Source: Sipunculus nudus (lineage: Eukaryota; Annelida; Sipuncula; Golfingiida; Sipunculidae). From it: a stretch of 64,000 bases of DNA. A program made the translations under genes and the position numbers. The notes under the pieces are model-generated. The model had not been told where the DNA came from, made no database searches, and saw only the letters and a list, made by a program, of their open reading frames with translations. Shown here piece by piece: positions 47,804 to 59,252 of this stretch. Location of the stretch: NCBI GenBank assembly GCA_026874595.1, contig CM049314.1, positions 2,131,318 to 2,195,317 on the forward strand. The letters run 5' to 3'. Position 1 is the stretch's first letter. Every line of letters starts with the position of its first letter.

Positions 47804-49230
47804 ATGCAAGTGTGTTCAATTGGACTTGCTGCAGTTCCGGAGATATCTTTTGTCAGTGAAAGCACGGACATAGTGTATCCAGGTGATATAGTGCAGACTG
47901 ATCCGTACCCGGCAATAGACATCAAGTACCGTGTTGAATTTGACACCAGACTATGCAATAAATGTAAATCTAGTTTTACGATATGTTGTCCCAGCATTTA
48001 CTTCTATACATGGGATCTTCTTCCAAAGGACGAATTCAACAGCTTGCCCTGCTCGGACAAGTAAGTAAATTTTACCAAAAGAACCGATTCTAACAACTGG
48101 CGAATTTCTTTGGGAACAGGTTGTTATACGCATAACCCTAACATATCACGCTGTTCAGGCCATGTCGCTATTGCCAAAGCCGTGGCGAAAATACCCTTGT
48201 GCTACAAGAGTGGACAAGCGTCGTTTGTAGGAATATGATTCCTGGGGTAACACTTCTGTGTGATAAAATGAACTATTCATCTGTGGCCATGCGGGAACCC
48301 TAGGTTACAGGAATCAGGAGGAGATGGCTTTCAAGCTCCAAAGCATGGCCAGAGACTGGGTGATTAAAGCGTCTTTTTCCTGTGAAAATTTCCTGGATAC
48401 CTTGGATCCTAATCAATGTTACTACGAGCCAGTCGTGTGTCCATACTTATCTTTAATGCACGGAAGTGTCCAGATGCACAATAATTATGTCGACGTCACA
48501 GCTGTTTATTCATGCAATAAAGGTTATATTGTAACTGGGAGTGCATCCCGGACATGTCAGTTCAATGGACGCTGGAACGGAAGCGTACCATACTGTAAAA
48601 AGTTGACTCATCAAGTAATATTTCTTAACATATTTGGGTGCCTGTTGGAATTGTATCAGGTCTACTTCTCACAATCAGTGTAGTTACTGAAAGAATAATC
48701 CACATTAAAGGTAGACACCAAACAGTCACCCCAGAGCCATGCACTCACGCCCTTGATATTAAATATGACGCCTTTGTATCCTATAGTTCCATGGATGCTG
48801 AATATGTGGAAGAAGAATTTCGTCGCGTCGCAGACTTGAAATCGAAAGTGATCCACAGTTGCGCCTGTGTCTGCACGGGCGTGATTTCCAGCCCGGAGAA
48901 CGTATCCATGACAACATCCTAAAATCCATAGAAAAAAGCGCTACATGTTTGATGATGGTCTCCCGGAATTATGTAGAATTATGTATTTTTGAGTTTTCTG
49001 TTGCCAACAGTCTCATGGATACTGATAAACTGCCCTCTTCTTCGATGCTTTTAGTATTTCTGGATAATCTTTCTACGACGGAACTCCCTTCTTCAGTCAG
49101 GACTTACACATACACCTCGACTTACATCCATGTTAGTAGACCCAGCTTTTGGGAAAGTATAACGGATGCAATAATGCGAGCCAGGACAGATGTTGGGAAA
49201 AAGTTTTTGGACAGAAAAAGCCTTGGATGA
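47804..49230 (+). pseudogene. Receptor copy B: ectodomain, partial Frizzled, CCP, TM, TIR
   Basis: It starts with an ATG at 47804 where copy A has GTG. The N-terminal domain (YRVEFDTRLCNKCKSSFTIC) reaches a TAA near 48062 and then continues in broken frames. The Frizzled start is present (VVCRNMIPGV, NYSSVAM near 48215-48290) but about 45 codons of its middle, kept in copy A, are deleted after MAFKLQSMARDWVIKASF. The CCP domain is complete at about 48441-48600 (VVCPYLSLMHGS, YSCNKGYIVTG, CQFNGRWNGSVPYC). A frameshift precedes the membrane helix (PVGIVSGLLLTISVV, from about 48638). TIR box 1 YDAFVSYS is at 48764. After a shift near 48840 the rest of TIR is in one frame: HGRDFQPG, FEFSVAN and FW at 49147. 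The SDWC stretch of copy A is shortened to ELC. No LTR insert is present. Confidence 0.8.
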
Positions 49231-49613
49231 GGTATTTCCTACCAACCCGTATCAAACCTGACCTGTTCTCTCTAGTGAATACAAATTTGACAGTGAGGTA
49301 ATGGGTAAACAGAATTTCAGTAGTTTGATCCATGCATTATTTATACAAAGCCTGAAATGACATTAAATAAAACTATTCTGCATCTCCTGTGCCTGAATTT
49401 TAAAGAATATTTAAAGATTATTTTATTTATGTATAAAAGATGATTGCATCTGAATTTTTCTGTTCACTCTCTCTCTCTCACTCTTTTTTTCTCTGTCTCT
49501 CTTTCTGTCTCTCTGTAAAATCAATACAACAGCACTCAGACCAGACCAAATGATGAGAAGGAACATGTAATGGTCACATATCATGTAACGGTAACCTTTT
49601 AAAGACAGTATTT
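49231..49613. other. 3' flank of copy B
   Basis: It matches the flank after copy A (CTGAAATGACATTAAATA, GCACTCAGACCAGA, ACATATCATGTAAC). A CT-rich run lies near 49466-49516. No gene was found. Confidence 0.5.
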
Positions 49614-50342
49614 TTAAAGGGGCCCAATCATCTGTAAAACATGTTGTATAAACGCGAAAAAAGCGTCTTCTTTTTTAAATTAATTGGTACCTGCCAAAAT
49701 ATTGCCCTGAAAGCGTTAGCTTACTCCTGTACACGGGTGTTAAAATAGTGGCCCGGACGCGAAGACAGGCGCTAACATAAACACAGCGGGTGGTACTGTA
49801 TGTATGGCCCGGACAACAACACCTGTCAAGCAGATGCCCAGACTGACTTTGCCAATGAAAATGTAATATCGTTCACGCTGGCTAAACATAACGCCTTACG
49901 GTTTTTCTGGGACAGGGTACATGGACTGACACTGTGTGTGTCATTTCAGCTGGGAACCCTGGACCTATCGTACTGACCTGTTGCGACAGATTCTACAAAG
50001 GATTTACATTCGACCCATGGACCGTGATGTTCATCCAGCTGAGATATATCAGAGGACATGAAGGTCAATGTATATGTATGGACTAGTTAGTTTGAAAAAG
50101 TCTTTGTATAGGATCTGTCGCGCATGCGCAAAATCGGACTTCCAGTCACGGGGCCTCACTGTAAAAAGAGACTGGATTTACCCACAACGCAAGACAACAA
50201 CAAGGTGTTAAACCTTGTCGTATGGAAGGTACTCAGACTTCGTGCTGGGATGGTTTTACTGGGGAAATTTTTATATAAAACAATACTGAACTGGTACTGT
50301 GAAAGATTAATCATAATATTGTTCCTGATTATGTCCCTTTAA
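49614..50342. mobile_element. TTAA MITE with an empty-site control
   Basis: TTAA at 49614-49617 and 50339-50342 flanks 721 bp. The ends, read inward, are AGGGGCCCAATCAT and AGGGACATAATCAG, an inverted repeat matching at about 10-11 of 14. At the equivalent place in block A a single TTAA is present (CTTGCTTAATAGTAAG). No transposase is encoded. A piggyBac-type origin is inferred from TTAA. Confidence 0.8.
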
Positions 50343-50449
50343 TAGTAAGGCATTAGGGCACCAGGTGGCAGCATTAACACTTTTATCTTGTTGGATCAGA
50401 ATACATGTGGCTAGATATGTTGTTGTGATTTCGCTGGCCATTATCCATC

Positions 50450-51060
50450 ATCACATGGTGTCAGAATGGATCACATTGAAGATGAGCCTTGAAGTAACCT
50501 GAACGAGATATTCTACCTGGGATGGCAAATATAGTTTGCATTGAAAACGGACGGACAAGACTTAGATGGACTGTTCAAAGCCTCCCTGTTCCTCAAGTCC
50601 ATGGGTAAAGAAGTGTTTGAGCTGTATAATACCTTCGCTTGGGACAATGCCGGTGATCAGTGGAAACTTGGCAAAATAATAGAAAGATACGAATCATATT
50701 GTGCTGAAAGGGATTCTTAGGCGATCCTTTTTCAACGGTACTTCAGCTGCCGACAACATGCAGGTCAGTCTAATGACTCTTACATTAATGAAGGTCTGCA
50801 TCTTGCTAAGAAACGACCAATTACACCAAAACGCATACCATGATAAAGCGGAGAATTATGTTTAGTGTACATTGAGCCACTTAACGAAAGACTGTTTAGA
50901 GAAAGAATTTACTTTACACTTTAACGTGCTATCCAAGTAGGCAGAGTTGCTTAATTGGCTTCAAAACCGGTAACAGAGCTTTGTGATACAGACACAGTCA
51001 ATGTCCAGTCAGTGAAAGGGTCCATAATAAAGAGATGTAAGCCTATAAACAATGCCAGTG
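50450..51060 (+). pseudogene. Gypsy-type gag remnant, block B
   Basis: After a leader with TGGTGTCAGAATGGATCAC near 50457, broken frames give DLDGLFKASLFLKSMGKEV near 50556 and WDNAGDQWKLGKIIERYES near 50640, the latter typical of retrotransposon capsids. The block-A counterpart is at 36098-36825. No pol follows here, so the copies were truncated differently. Confidence 0.6.
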
Positions 51061-52689
51061 GTGATGGTCTCTTCTTTTTTTCTTTTTCTCTGAAAAAAAA
51101 ACCACATGTAGCACGCAAATAGACATGATGAAATGATGAGAAGAACAATTTTATTCAAATTGGTCAAACCGGTTTCATTTATACATGTCAAGATACCTGT
51201 TGTGAAATAACACTGGCAATATGACATTAGAAAATATGGCAGTGATAAATAGTATATTTGCAGCCATGAAAGCTTATATTCTATGAAAGGACTAAATGCG
51301 ATTCCAAGAATACTCAAAATAGTGATAGGCCTATACCAGCCATATATGCACTGCTTTAACACAAGCTCTAAATTTCAACGTGTACAAAGTATAGGCAAGA
51401 ATATTTGTATTTATTAAATAAATGTACATTTCATGTACAAAATGTTACAGATAAAGTTTCCTGTTTTGTGTTTGTACTACATTGGGAATAAGTTTGATAT
51501 GCGAATCAGTCAAACAGGCCTAATTTTCAATTTACAGAAATTATTGATTTGTCTTAGGGCTTTCTTTAGACCTTTAAGACGCTATTGTGAACATTACATA
51601 TTGTATATACAAGTGTCACAGCCTTCTCTTTGTGATACTCAGGTTCTTTTTCTATATTTCTGAAGTGCCCTGAGGGACTTCCAGCTCCAGCATACACACA
51701 AAACGATTAAGTATTGGATTTAAACAAAATTATAACAGTACTTGAAAGCTGCCCCTTTCAATCACCATCCGACAAGGTATTTATATATAAAACAATGGTA
51801 CATTCCTAATATAAGTTTGAATATTAATTACGATAAGTTGGGTCCCTGACGATTTTTCATCCACACTTCACAAGGTTCAGGAACAACTCAAGAACGAATC
51901 AATTGTTCTCGTACATACGCTTGTTGTATATACCGTGGTTGACTTGTTATTTGCGGTGGTTTCAAATTCGCGATATTCGCAGTAGGGGAAAAGCCGCGAA
52001 ATTGAAACCACGCAGATATGAAACCTTGCTGTCATGGGGAAAATAGTCCTGTAGTTGCCACCAGGTGGCAATAGAGGGCATTAGTCGAAAATAAATATAA
52101 TCTATCTAAATCACGATTATGTTGATCGCAGCGTGCGACGTATCCACGATCTAGTTTTATATTTAAAAAAATGCTTGGTTCTCAACTGCAGTTCTGCATG
52201 TCTAATTTTATTTATTAAATTGCGATCGCAAGCTGTTTGTCTTGGTCGAACAGCATGACCTCTCCCCGCTAACGCTTTGTCAGCTGTCGGTCGATCTGAT
52301 CATTCGCTTAGAGCAACTCTGCTCTGTCTTCACATTCACACTCGCGGGGGACCTTGCGGACCTTCCGTTTGCGGCCACTTCAAGGTATTTAGCCCCTTCC
52401 GTAACCAACTTGTTATTTCCATGGAACAATGTTTCTATTACGTAATCCGAACATGATATGACCATGGTAGAGTGGAGGGCCTTAATTATATTGATATGTA
52501 AAGGCCAAGCTGTGAAACTAACGCCCTCTGAAGCATCGCCAGATTCCGGCAGTGACGGTCATTGTTCGAGCTAAACTTAGGGGCCTTTCTTTGTGTAATA
52601 GAGAATTCATAACTATTTTGGTGTTATTTAAAATATTAATATATGCCCCATAGCGAAAATGGAACCCCGTGAAACTATGAAATATTGCT
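51061..52689. other. Non-genic DNA with a foldback hairpin and CpG-richer part
   Basis: No gene could be supported. At 51952-51972 and 51995-52014 complementary arms (TGCGGTGGTTTCAAATTCGCG and its near complement) form a 20-bp stem with a 22-base loop. The palindrome TTGCGATCGCAA occurs near 52218. From about 51850 to 52600 CpG is more frequent than in the surroundings. Confidence 0.5.
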
Positions 52690-53200
52690 TAAGCAATAAG
52701 TAATAAGCCCAGAAACTGTTGTGTGCAAATTTTACAATGAGGTAGAGACACAGTCATAGGTGAATAGTGAGTACAGTTTTAGTGAAAACGCACAACCTTG
52801 GGGTGCTCCAGTGTCTAAGACCAGTTCTTCGGAAATAATGTTACCAGTCTTAACCACTTGAGGCCGATTTGATTAAAATGTCTTTGATCTAGTGACAATA
52901 TGTGGTTCTTTTTTAATATGATGTTTTAGTTGTACAGCGCATTTGAAACATACGTGTAAAAATGCGCTTAATGAAATAAATATAGTTAAGTTATAGTTAT
53001 AGTTACATGTTAATATTAAGACCCAATTCTGACAGTTTTCCGATTAATTTATGGGGAAGGATAGTGTTAAAGGCTGAGCTGAAATCAGTTAATAAAACCC
53101 TGGCATAGGTAGTTTCTCGAAAGTCGAGATGTTTTAAAATAAAGTGTGAATGATACAGCGTCATCTGTTGAGCGGTAACTTCGCTCGGCGAACTGAAGGT
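52690..53200 (-). pseudogene. LINE reverse-transcriptase remnant
   Basis: On the minus strand, RT motifs of non-LTR retrotransposons are visible: [13 protein letters not shown] and [18 protein letters not shown] (53060-53180) and GAPQGCAFS followed by LYSLFTYDC (52750-52808). FxSAFxTI and GAPQGC are typical of the CR1/L2/Rex1 group as I know it. The catalytic YADD region is not recognisable, stops are present, and a repeat fragment is inserted between the two motif groups. Confidence 0.75.
52928..53008 (+). mobile_element. L2/SINE-type 3' tail fragment inside the LINE remnant
   Basis: TGTACAGCGCATTTG, then AAATGCGCTTAATGAAATAA, followed by a short TTATAG repeat, resembles the stem-loop 3' tail shared by L2-type LINEs and their SINEs. 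GCGCATTT and AAATGCGC form the stem. Confidence 0.5.
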
Positions 53201-53208
53201 TCTGGTCC

Positions 53209-53281
53209 GGCTATCCGCTTCCCAGTTATCCGCTTCCCAAATATCTGCTCACCAAATATCCGGGTGCCCAGATATCCGTGT
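53209..53281. repeat. Short tandem repeat, TATCCGCTTCCCA-type
   Basis: About five diverged copies of a 15-18-bp unit: TATCCGCTTCCCAGT, TATCCGCTTCCCAAA, TATCTGCTCACCAAA, TATCCGGGTGCCCAGA, TATCCGTGTG. Confidence 0.8.
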
Positions 53282-53945
53282 GTGAGCGTTAACGGTCAAA
53301 AATGACCCTGCACGGTTCATATATGCAACGGTCATGGAAAAAGAAGACGAAGGAAGACATTAAGGAACATTTAAATACAGGAGCTACCGGTTATTGAAGC
53401 ATTTTTGACCAGATCGCGGCATCGCTCTCGAGACTGGTGTCCTGAATTGGGTCAGCGGATTACCGCGTGTGTGCGATCACTAAACCGGGACGCTCATCCC
53501 GGCCTTAATTAAAACACTGCTTTTATTAAATTATTATTAATTTTACGTTTTTGTGTCAGCTTTATATTCATTCTTGCAGGTGTTTATTAAGTTACCCCGA
53601 GCGATTGTTTTTGCATCATTCATGACACATATATGTTGACGGACGGACAAAAAAAAACTGGTTTTAAATTTGTCGCCATAAAGGTGATTATAAGAGATTA
53701 TACATATTCCTTAACAATATTTTTTACCTTAAAATGTTAGCTTGGATGTTTTCATCACGTTAACCTTGGGAAACCCCGCTTGCGTGATATGATTAAGCTG
53801 TTTCGTGTAGTCAAAAACCGCTCCGCCGCGAAAGGGTTCTCTTTAAGTGTAATACAACCATTAATGCACCCTTGATCATGTAACCTTGATTTAATCATTA
53901 AGGCAAGTATACCCGTTATTATCTAAATAAACATTACAACATCTG

Positions 53946-53948
<3 letters not shown>
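53282..53948. other. Non-genic DNA
   Basis: No gene, RNA or repeat boundary was recognised. Confidence 0.5.
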
Positions 53949-54019
<71 letters not shown>

Positions 54020-54804
54020 CTCTCTCTCTCTCTCTCTGTGAATATGAAGTGAATTATACAAAATTACACTACTTACACATAACTTAATCGGACAAAATAA
54101 TGTTATTAAGTGAGACAAGTCTGGGATCCATTGTGATTAATTTAACTCTCTTTCCGTCTCTCTCTCTTAATGTCTCTCATTCTATCTCTCATTCTCTCTC
54201 TTTCATATTCATTCATTCATTCATTCTTTCTCTCTCGTCATATACATCGTTATCGGACAAAATAAAGTTATTAAATGAGACAAGTCTGGGATTTATAAAA
54301 ATAATACTCATTTATTAATTAATAAATTAATTAATAAATAAATAAATTAATTCATTCATTCTGTCTTTCTTTCTTTCTCCTTCCCTTATTTTATCTCTCC
54401 TTTATCTTCTCTCTCCATCTCTGTTAATGAGTCTAATTATGCAATATTAATCGACTTACATATACCGTTATCGGACAAATCAAAGGTGTTAAATGAAACA
54501 GGTCATTGGAACCATGAAAATTAAATTAACGATCTCTTTCCTTCTCTCTCTCATCCTTATTTTCATTATTTCTTTCTATCTCTCTCATTCCATCTCTCAT
54601 CCCTTCATTATTCTTCCATTCTTTCTCTTTCTCTCTCTGATTCATCCATTTATTCTTTGTCTCCATATATATCGTTATCGGAAAAAAGTTATTAAATAAG
54701 ATCCATCAAAATTGAATTAACTCTCTCTCTCTCTCATTCTTTCTTTCTCCCTCTCATTCATTCATTCAATCTTTAATTCATTCTTCCCTTCTCTCTCTCT
54801 CTCT

Positions 54805-54848
<44 letters not shown>

Positions 54849-55618
54849 GTTACGGAACCTAATATCAACAGATCACGTATGCGTGATGAACACAAATTAT
54901 GTCAAGGAGTTAAAAAAATCAGATTCTGTAACACTAGGCAGCGTAAAATGTCTAGGGGAATGAATAAAGAAGTCAGTGGTTTTATATTAACAAAAATCTA
55001 TTCTTAAAACAACCCTAACATTACAATACACTAAATCAATACAATAACAGAGTATAACAGCGGTATAACAACAAATAAATACAATCACACAGTAAAATAA
55101 ACAATGTGCACAGTACCTGGTACCACCCTTGTCACAACGATAAGTCCTTTAAAATGTATAAGCCGGCGAACAGTTCACACGAATTCCCTCGGGGAATAAC
55201 AGTCCAATGTAAAGCTCTTGTAACAATCCAGAGAGTAAACTTGAGGCAGGCAGCACTTAATTGTAAAGTGTTAGTAATAGTAGAATTCCTGAAATTACTG
55301 GATAATCGGTTAGGTCCCACACGTCTGTGTCCGCTGGAATATTCTCTCACCTCTCTCTCCGCTTTAAAACACAACCCCCTATTTAAAACTTCTCGCCCCA
55401 AGCCGAGGTTTTTCCGCTTCTCGAACAGTCTAAAGAATCTAACACAGTACACACGTTCAAAGAACATACCAGAACAACGAATGCCGTGACTAAACATATC
55501 ACGTGAGCCCGCCCCCGGCTCGGCCGGTACGGATTAAATTGAGAGTGCAACACGCGGCCAGACACGGGCGCTACAACACAAGTTACGTCCGTTTCACACA
55601 AAAAAGGGACCTGTAACG

Positions 55619-55665
<47 letters not shown>

Positions 55666-56045
55666 TTATCGGACAAAATAATGTTATTAAATGAGACAAG
55701 TCTGGGATCAATTAATAATTAAAATAACTCTTTCTTTCCGTCTCTCTCATTATTTCTCTTTTTTTCTCTCTCTATCTCTCATTCATTCATTCATTCTTTC
55801 TTTCTCTCTCGTCATATATATTATTATCGGACAAAATAAAGTTCTCAAATAAGACAATGCTGGAATTAATGAAAATTGAAATAACACTCTTTCCGTCTCA
55901 TTATTTTCCTATCTCTCTATCACTCATTCATTCATTAATTCTTTCTTTCTCTTCATATACATCGTTATCTGAGAAAATAAAGTTATTAAATGAGACAAGT
56001 CTGGGATTCATGAAAAAAAAATTAAATTTACTCCCCCCTTCTCTC
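53949..56045 (+). repeat. (TC)n-rich repeat block, forward orientation
   Basis: After a (CT)n microsatellite (53949-54037), a module recurs about seven times: ATCGTTATCGGACAAAATAA, then AGTTATTAAATGAGACAAGT, then CTGGGAT, AATTAACTC and a TC-rich stretch (near 54087, 54247, 54468, 54672, 55663, 55823, 55963). It is interrupted by an inserted segment at 54846-55618. Confidence 0.85.
54846..55618. mobile_element. Unknown insert within a TA tract, LTR-like ends
   Basis: It lies between two TA tracts inside the (TC)n block. The ends are TGTTACGGAACC on the left and GGGACCTGTAACGTACA on the right, weakly inverted and of TG...CA form. On the minus strand a TATA-like TTTAAATAGGGG is present. A solo LTR or a MITE both fit; no clear target duplication can be read in the TA tract. 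Frames of about 120 codons on both strands lack motifs. Confidence 0.45.
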
Positions 56046-56212
56046 TCTCTCATTATGCTAAAAAAGAATATACCACAGAAGAAATTACAAGATATCACTC
56101 TTTACTTGACCTTTTGAGCCAGCATGCAGAAACATTAAATATTTGCAACATAGGCCTAAATAAACTTGCGCAAACTGATATTTTCATTTGCAACATATAA
56201 AGACAAAGCTAC

Positions 56213-56376
56213 CTTGCGATCCCAACTCAGAGAAAGAAAGAATGAATAAATGAATGAGAGAAGGAGAAAGAATGAGAAATAGAACGAGAGAAAGACAGAA
56301 AGAGAGTTAAATTAATTTGATGGATACCAGACTTGTCTCATTTTATAACTTTATTTTGTCCGATGATATATATTTG

Positions 56377-56429
<53 letters not shown>

Positions 56430-56569
56430 AATTTTAATGGTTCCCGGACTTGTCTCATTTAATAACTTTATTTTGTCTAAAAACGATATATTTTGCGAGA
56501 AAGACAGAATGAAAGATTGGAAGAATGAATTAATGAGAGAGAGAGTGAGAAAGAAAGAATAATAGAAAG

Positions 56570-56613
<44 letters not shown>

Positions 56614-56690
56614 AATACAATTTTCATGGATCCCAGAATTTTCTTATTAATTACCTATTTGTCCGATAACGATATATGTAAGGCGTCTAA
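56213..56690 (-). repeat. (GA)n-rich repeat block, inverse orientation
   Basis: It contains three reverse-complement copies of the module in the preceding block (CCAGACTTGTCTCATTTTAT, ACTTTATTTTGTCCGATGAT near 56325, and similar near 56446 and 56630), separated by (GA)n tracts at about 56380-56427 and 56573-56612. Confidence 0.85.
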
Positions 56691-56849
56691 TAATGCATTA
56701 TCAATTTCATATACAAAGAGGAAGAGATAGAAAGTATGAATGAGAGAAAGAAAGAAATGATAAGAAAAGAAAAAAAGAAAAGAAAGAAAGAAAAGATGAA
56801 GGAACGAGAGAGATTGAATGAGAGAGATAGAAAGAAAAAAATGAGATAA

Positions 56850-58110
56850 TTTTGACTTCTGATCCAGGTAGGACACCCTCATGGGAGTAAAAAAAACTTG
56901 GGTAGACATCCTGGATCGTGGGCAGAAAGGGTGAAATTCAAGATGGCGTCCAAGATGGCCGCCGAACCATTGAATCCTATATAACTCGAATGGTAATTGA
57001 GGTAGGGGAATGATTTTGGTGTCTTTGCCTATGTTTTCAGGGTCAAGGAGTCTATTGAAACCATTTCCAAGACAATACCGTTTTTGGTTAAGGTGATATT
57101 CAATATGGCTGCAAATATGCCCGCCGTACCATAAAATCATACTTAACTCAATAATTAATTGAGGTAGGGGAATGATTTTGGTGTCTTTGCCTATGTTTCC
57201 AGGGTCAAGAAATCTATTGAAACCATTTTCAAGACAGTACCGTATTTGGTTACAGTGATATTCAATATGGCTGTCAATATGCCGCTGTACAATAAAATCA
57301 TACATTATTCAAAAAGTAATTGAGAAAGGGGAATGATTTCCGTGTCTTTGTCTATGTTTTCAAGGTCAAGGAATCTTTTGAAATCATTTCAAGACAATAC
57401 CCTATTTGGTTTCGGTGATATTCAATATGGCTGTCAATATGGCTGCTGTACCATTGAATTGCATTTGACAAGCCAAGGAATCAAGGTAGGGGGTTGATTT
57501 TGGTGTTATCATCTATATTTTAGAGCCCAGGAATCTCTTTTAATTATTTTCAAGATTATGCTGTTTCTGGTTAAGGGGATATTTAATATGGCTGCAAAGA
57601 GAGCAGCCAATGAACCATTGGATCATGTATGACAATCCAAGGAATTAAAGTAGGGGATGATAATTCGATGTCTTGCCTATGTTTTAAGGGTTAAAGGATC
57701 TATTGAAACAATTTTTAAGACAATACCGTATTGGGTATGGTTAAATTCAACATGGTTACCATTATGGCTACCAATATTGCAGCTGCACAATTGAATCATG
57801 AGTAACTCACTAAAGAATCGAGACAAGATTGATTTTGTTAAATTTTCAATTATAAAAAACTACCAAAATCATCATCAGGCCGGTATCTTTTCAGGCTAAA
57901 GTGGAATTCAATATGGCTCTGATATGGCGGCCATGTCATTGAATCATCCAAAATTCACCAAGGAATGCAGCTTGGTGATTGATTTGGGGGTCTTCAAGGT
58001 CAAGGTATCTCTTGAAATTATTTGGTCGATTAAGTATTTGATAATGATAAAATTTAGTATGGCTGCCAATATGCCAGAGTGTCTCAACATTTAACGTAAC
58101 ATCCTTAGAA
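56850..58110. repeat. ~160-bp tandem repeats, left array
   Basis: About eight diverged units of 155-168 bp, anchored on ATTCAATATGGCTG (near 56937, 57105, 57265, 57419, 57580, 57745, 57905, 58063). The unit also has GAGGTAGGGGAATGATTTTG, GTGTCTTTGCCTATGTTTTC and AAGACAATACCGTATTTGGT. On the minus strand two to three units read as an open peptide repeat, judged incidental. Confidence 0.85.
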
Positions 58111-58469
58111 CTCAATCTACACTGACAAATAGTTGATTATAAGTTTTTGATGAAATCAACATATATCAACGGATAATACATATCTCTTTGCATGCAAGTT
58201 CATATCTAATGGGTACCAAGTCCATCATAACTTATTCAGGTTTATTGTGTGCAACTTTCCACATTTCGATTTTACATGATTGCGTTTTACTTGCTTGAAA
58301 TTTGCAGAATATGAAGCAGGGAAGTCTCTGCTTCCGGAAAGACCATACCAGTAGAGAAACTAATGTATGTGTTATAGAATGCTTTAAGGTACGGCCCTAG
58401 TTAGAATTGTTTGTTGGTGGTGGATCATGAAGTGAAGTTCCTGTTCGTTGATGCTACATTGTGTACCGC

Positions 58470-58905
58470 AAGTGATCAACAGTTGTTAAGATTTCCACGG
58501 GTATGTACCTGAACAAGGTATTTTTCTGCATTGCACAGTCTTTCTTAGAAAGGATATTGGAGACAATTGCTTTATTGTTGTTGCTTTGGTACAGTGGTCC
58601 AAATTTGCTAGTAACGCCATTTCCAGTCAAGAAATGAATGGCTTGAAGAACATAAATATCAGCTTGCCGACACTTCTGTCGGATCATAAATTGGAAAATA
58701 CCTCGTTTTTGTCTCCGGTTCTCCCTCTGAGCCACATTTCATTAAGTCCACTTGACACAAACAGATGTGAAAAGCACAATACAAGTACAATCACATCTGA
58801 TTTACCAGCGATGATAACGATTTGTTTCAGCTCATTTCTTACCCCAAAACAGGACAAGAGGAATGATTGGGACATCTGCCTCTTCATGATCACAGACTAA
58901 TTCAG
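58470..58905 (-). pseudogene. Fragment of a HEEAD / TGxxTS nuclease-like protein
   Basis: On the minus strand, HEEADVP (58874-58888), then IVIIAGKSDVIVLVLCFSH, then VLQAIHFLTGNGVTSKFG (about 58596-58650) follow the order of a transposon-associated invertebrate protein family that I know as HEEADTR..DTDVLVLL..LTGCDTTSxFG. The spaced acidic residues suggest a PIN/FEN-like nuclease fold; that is inference. Here DTDV is KSDV and GCDTTS is GNGVTS, and frameshifts separate the pieces. It is surrounded by repeats and is not functional. Confidence 0.55.
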
Positions 58906-59252
58906 GATGATGTGTGAGCCATCAATTTTCTGACCGACTGTGTCTTAAAGGAAATATTTACCAACCTGCACTATTCTAGTGTACCCTCAGGTCTTTCTGA
59001 GTTATAAAATATTTCACTGGACACTTTCTGAGGAATGATTCAAGTTAAATTTTATTATTTGATGATGGAGAGAAACTGTCCAGATTCCTTAGTTGTTTGG
59101 TGTCAAGAGAAATATTAATTACTAACAAGAACAGGAGTTTTCAATGTGCGCCTTTTTCTTTCACAGATACCTTAATATGAGAGTAACAAATGAAACCTAT
59201 ACGTTGTGCAATTTGACACATATCCAAGCACTAAGCCCAGGAACTGTTCAAA
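58906..59252. other. Non-genic DNA
   Basis: Between the nuclease-like fragment and the Helitron-like element; nothing recognised. Confidence 0.45.

Larger units (their letters stand above)
40130..51060. repeat. Segmental duplication, block B
   Basis: Partner of block A. Insertions unique to B are a Helitron-like element (about 41665-46660), the gypsy element inside it, and a TTAA MITE (49614-50342). Each is absent from A at the equivalent place. Confidence 0.85.

Noticed and set aside
55106-55497. Overlapping frames of 121-127 codons on both strands
   Set aside because: No domain or composition signal; they lie in the unclassified insert and are shadows of each other.
56655-57305. 216-codon minus-strand frame as a gene
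   Set aside because: It reads through ~160-bp repeat units and adjacent GA-rich sequence; the same peptide recurs in the inverse array at 62.1 kb, so it is repeat-derived.
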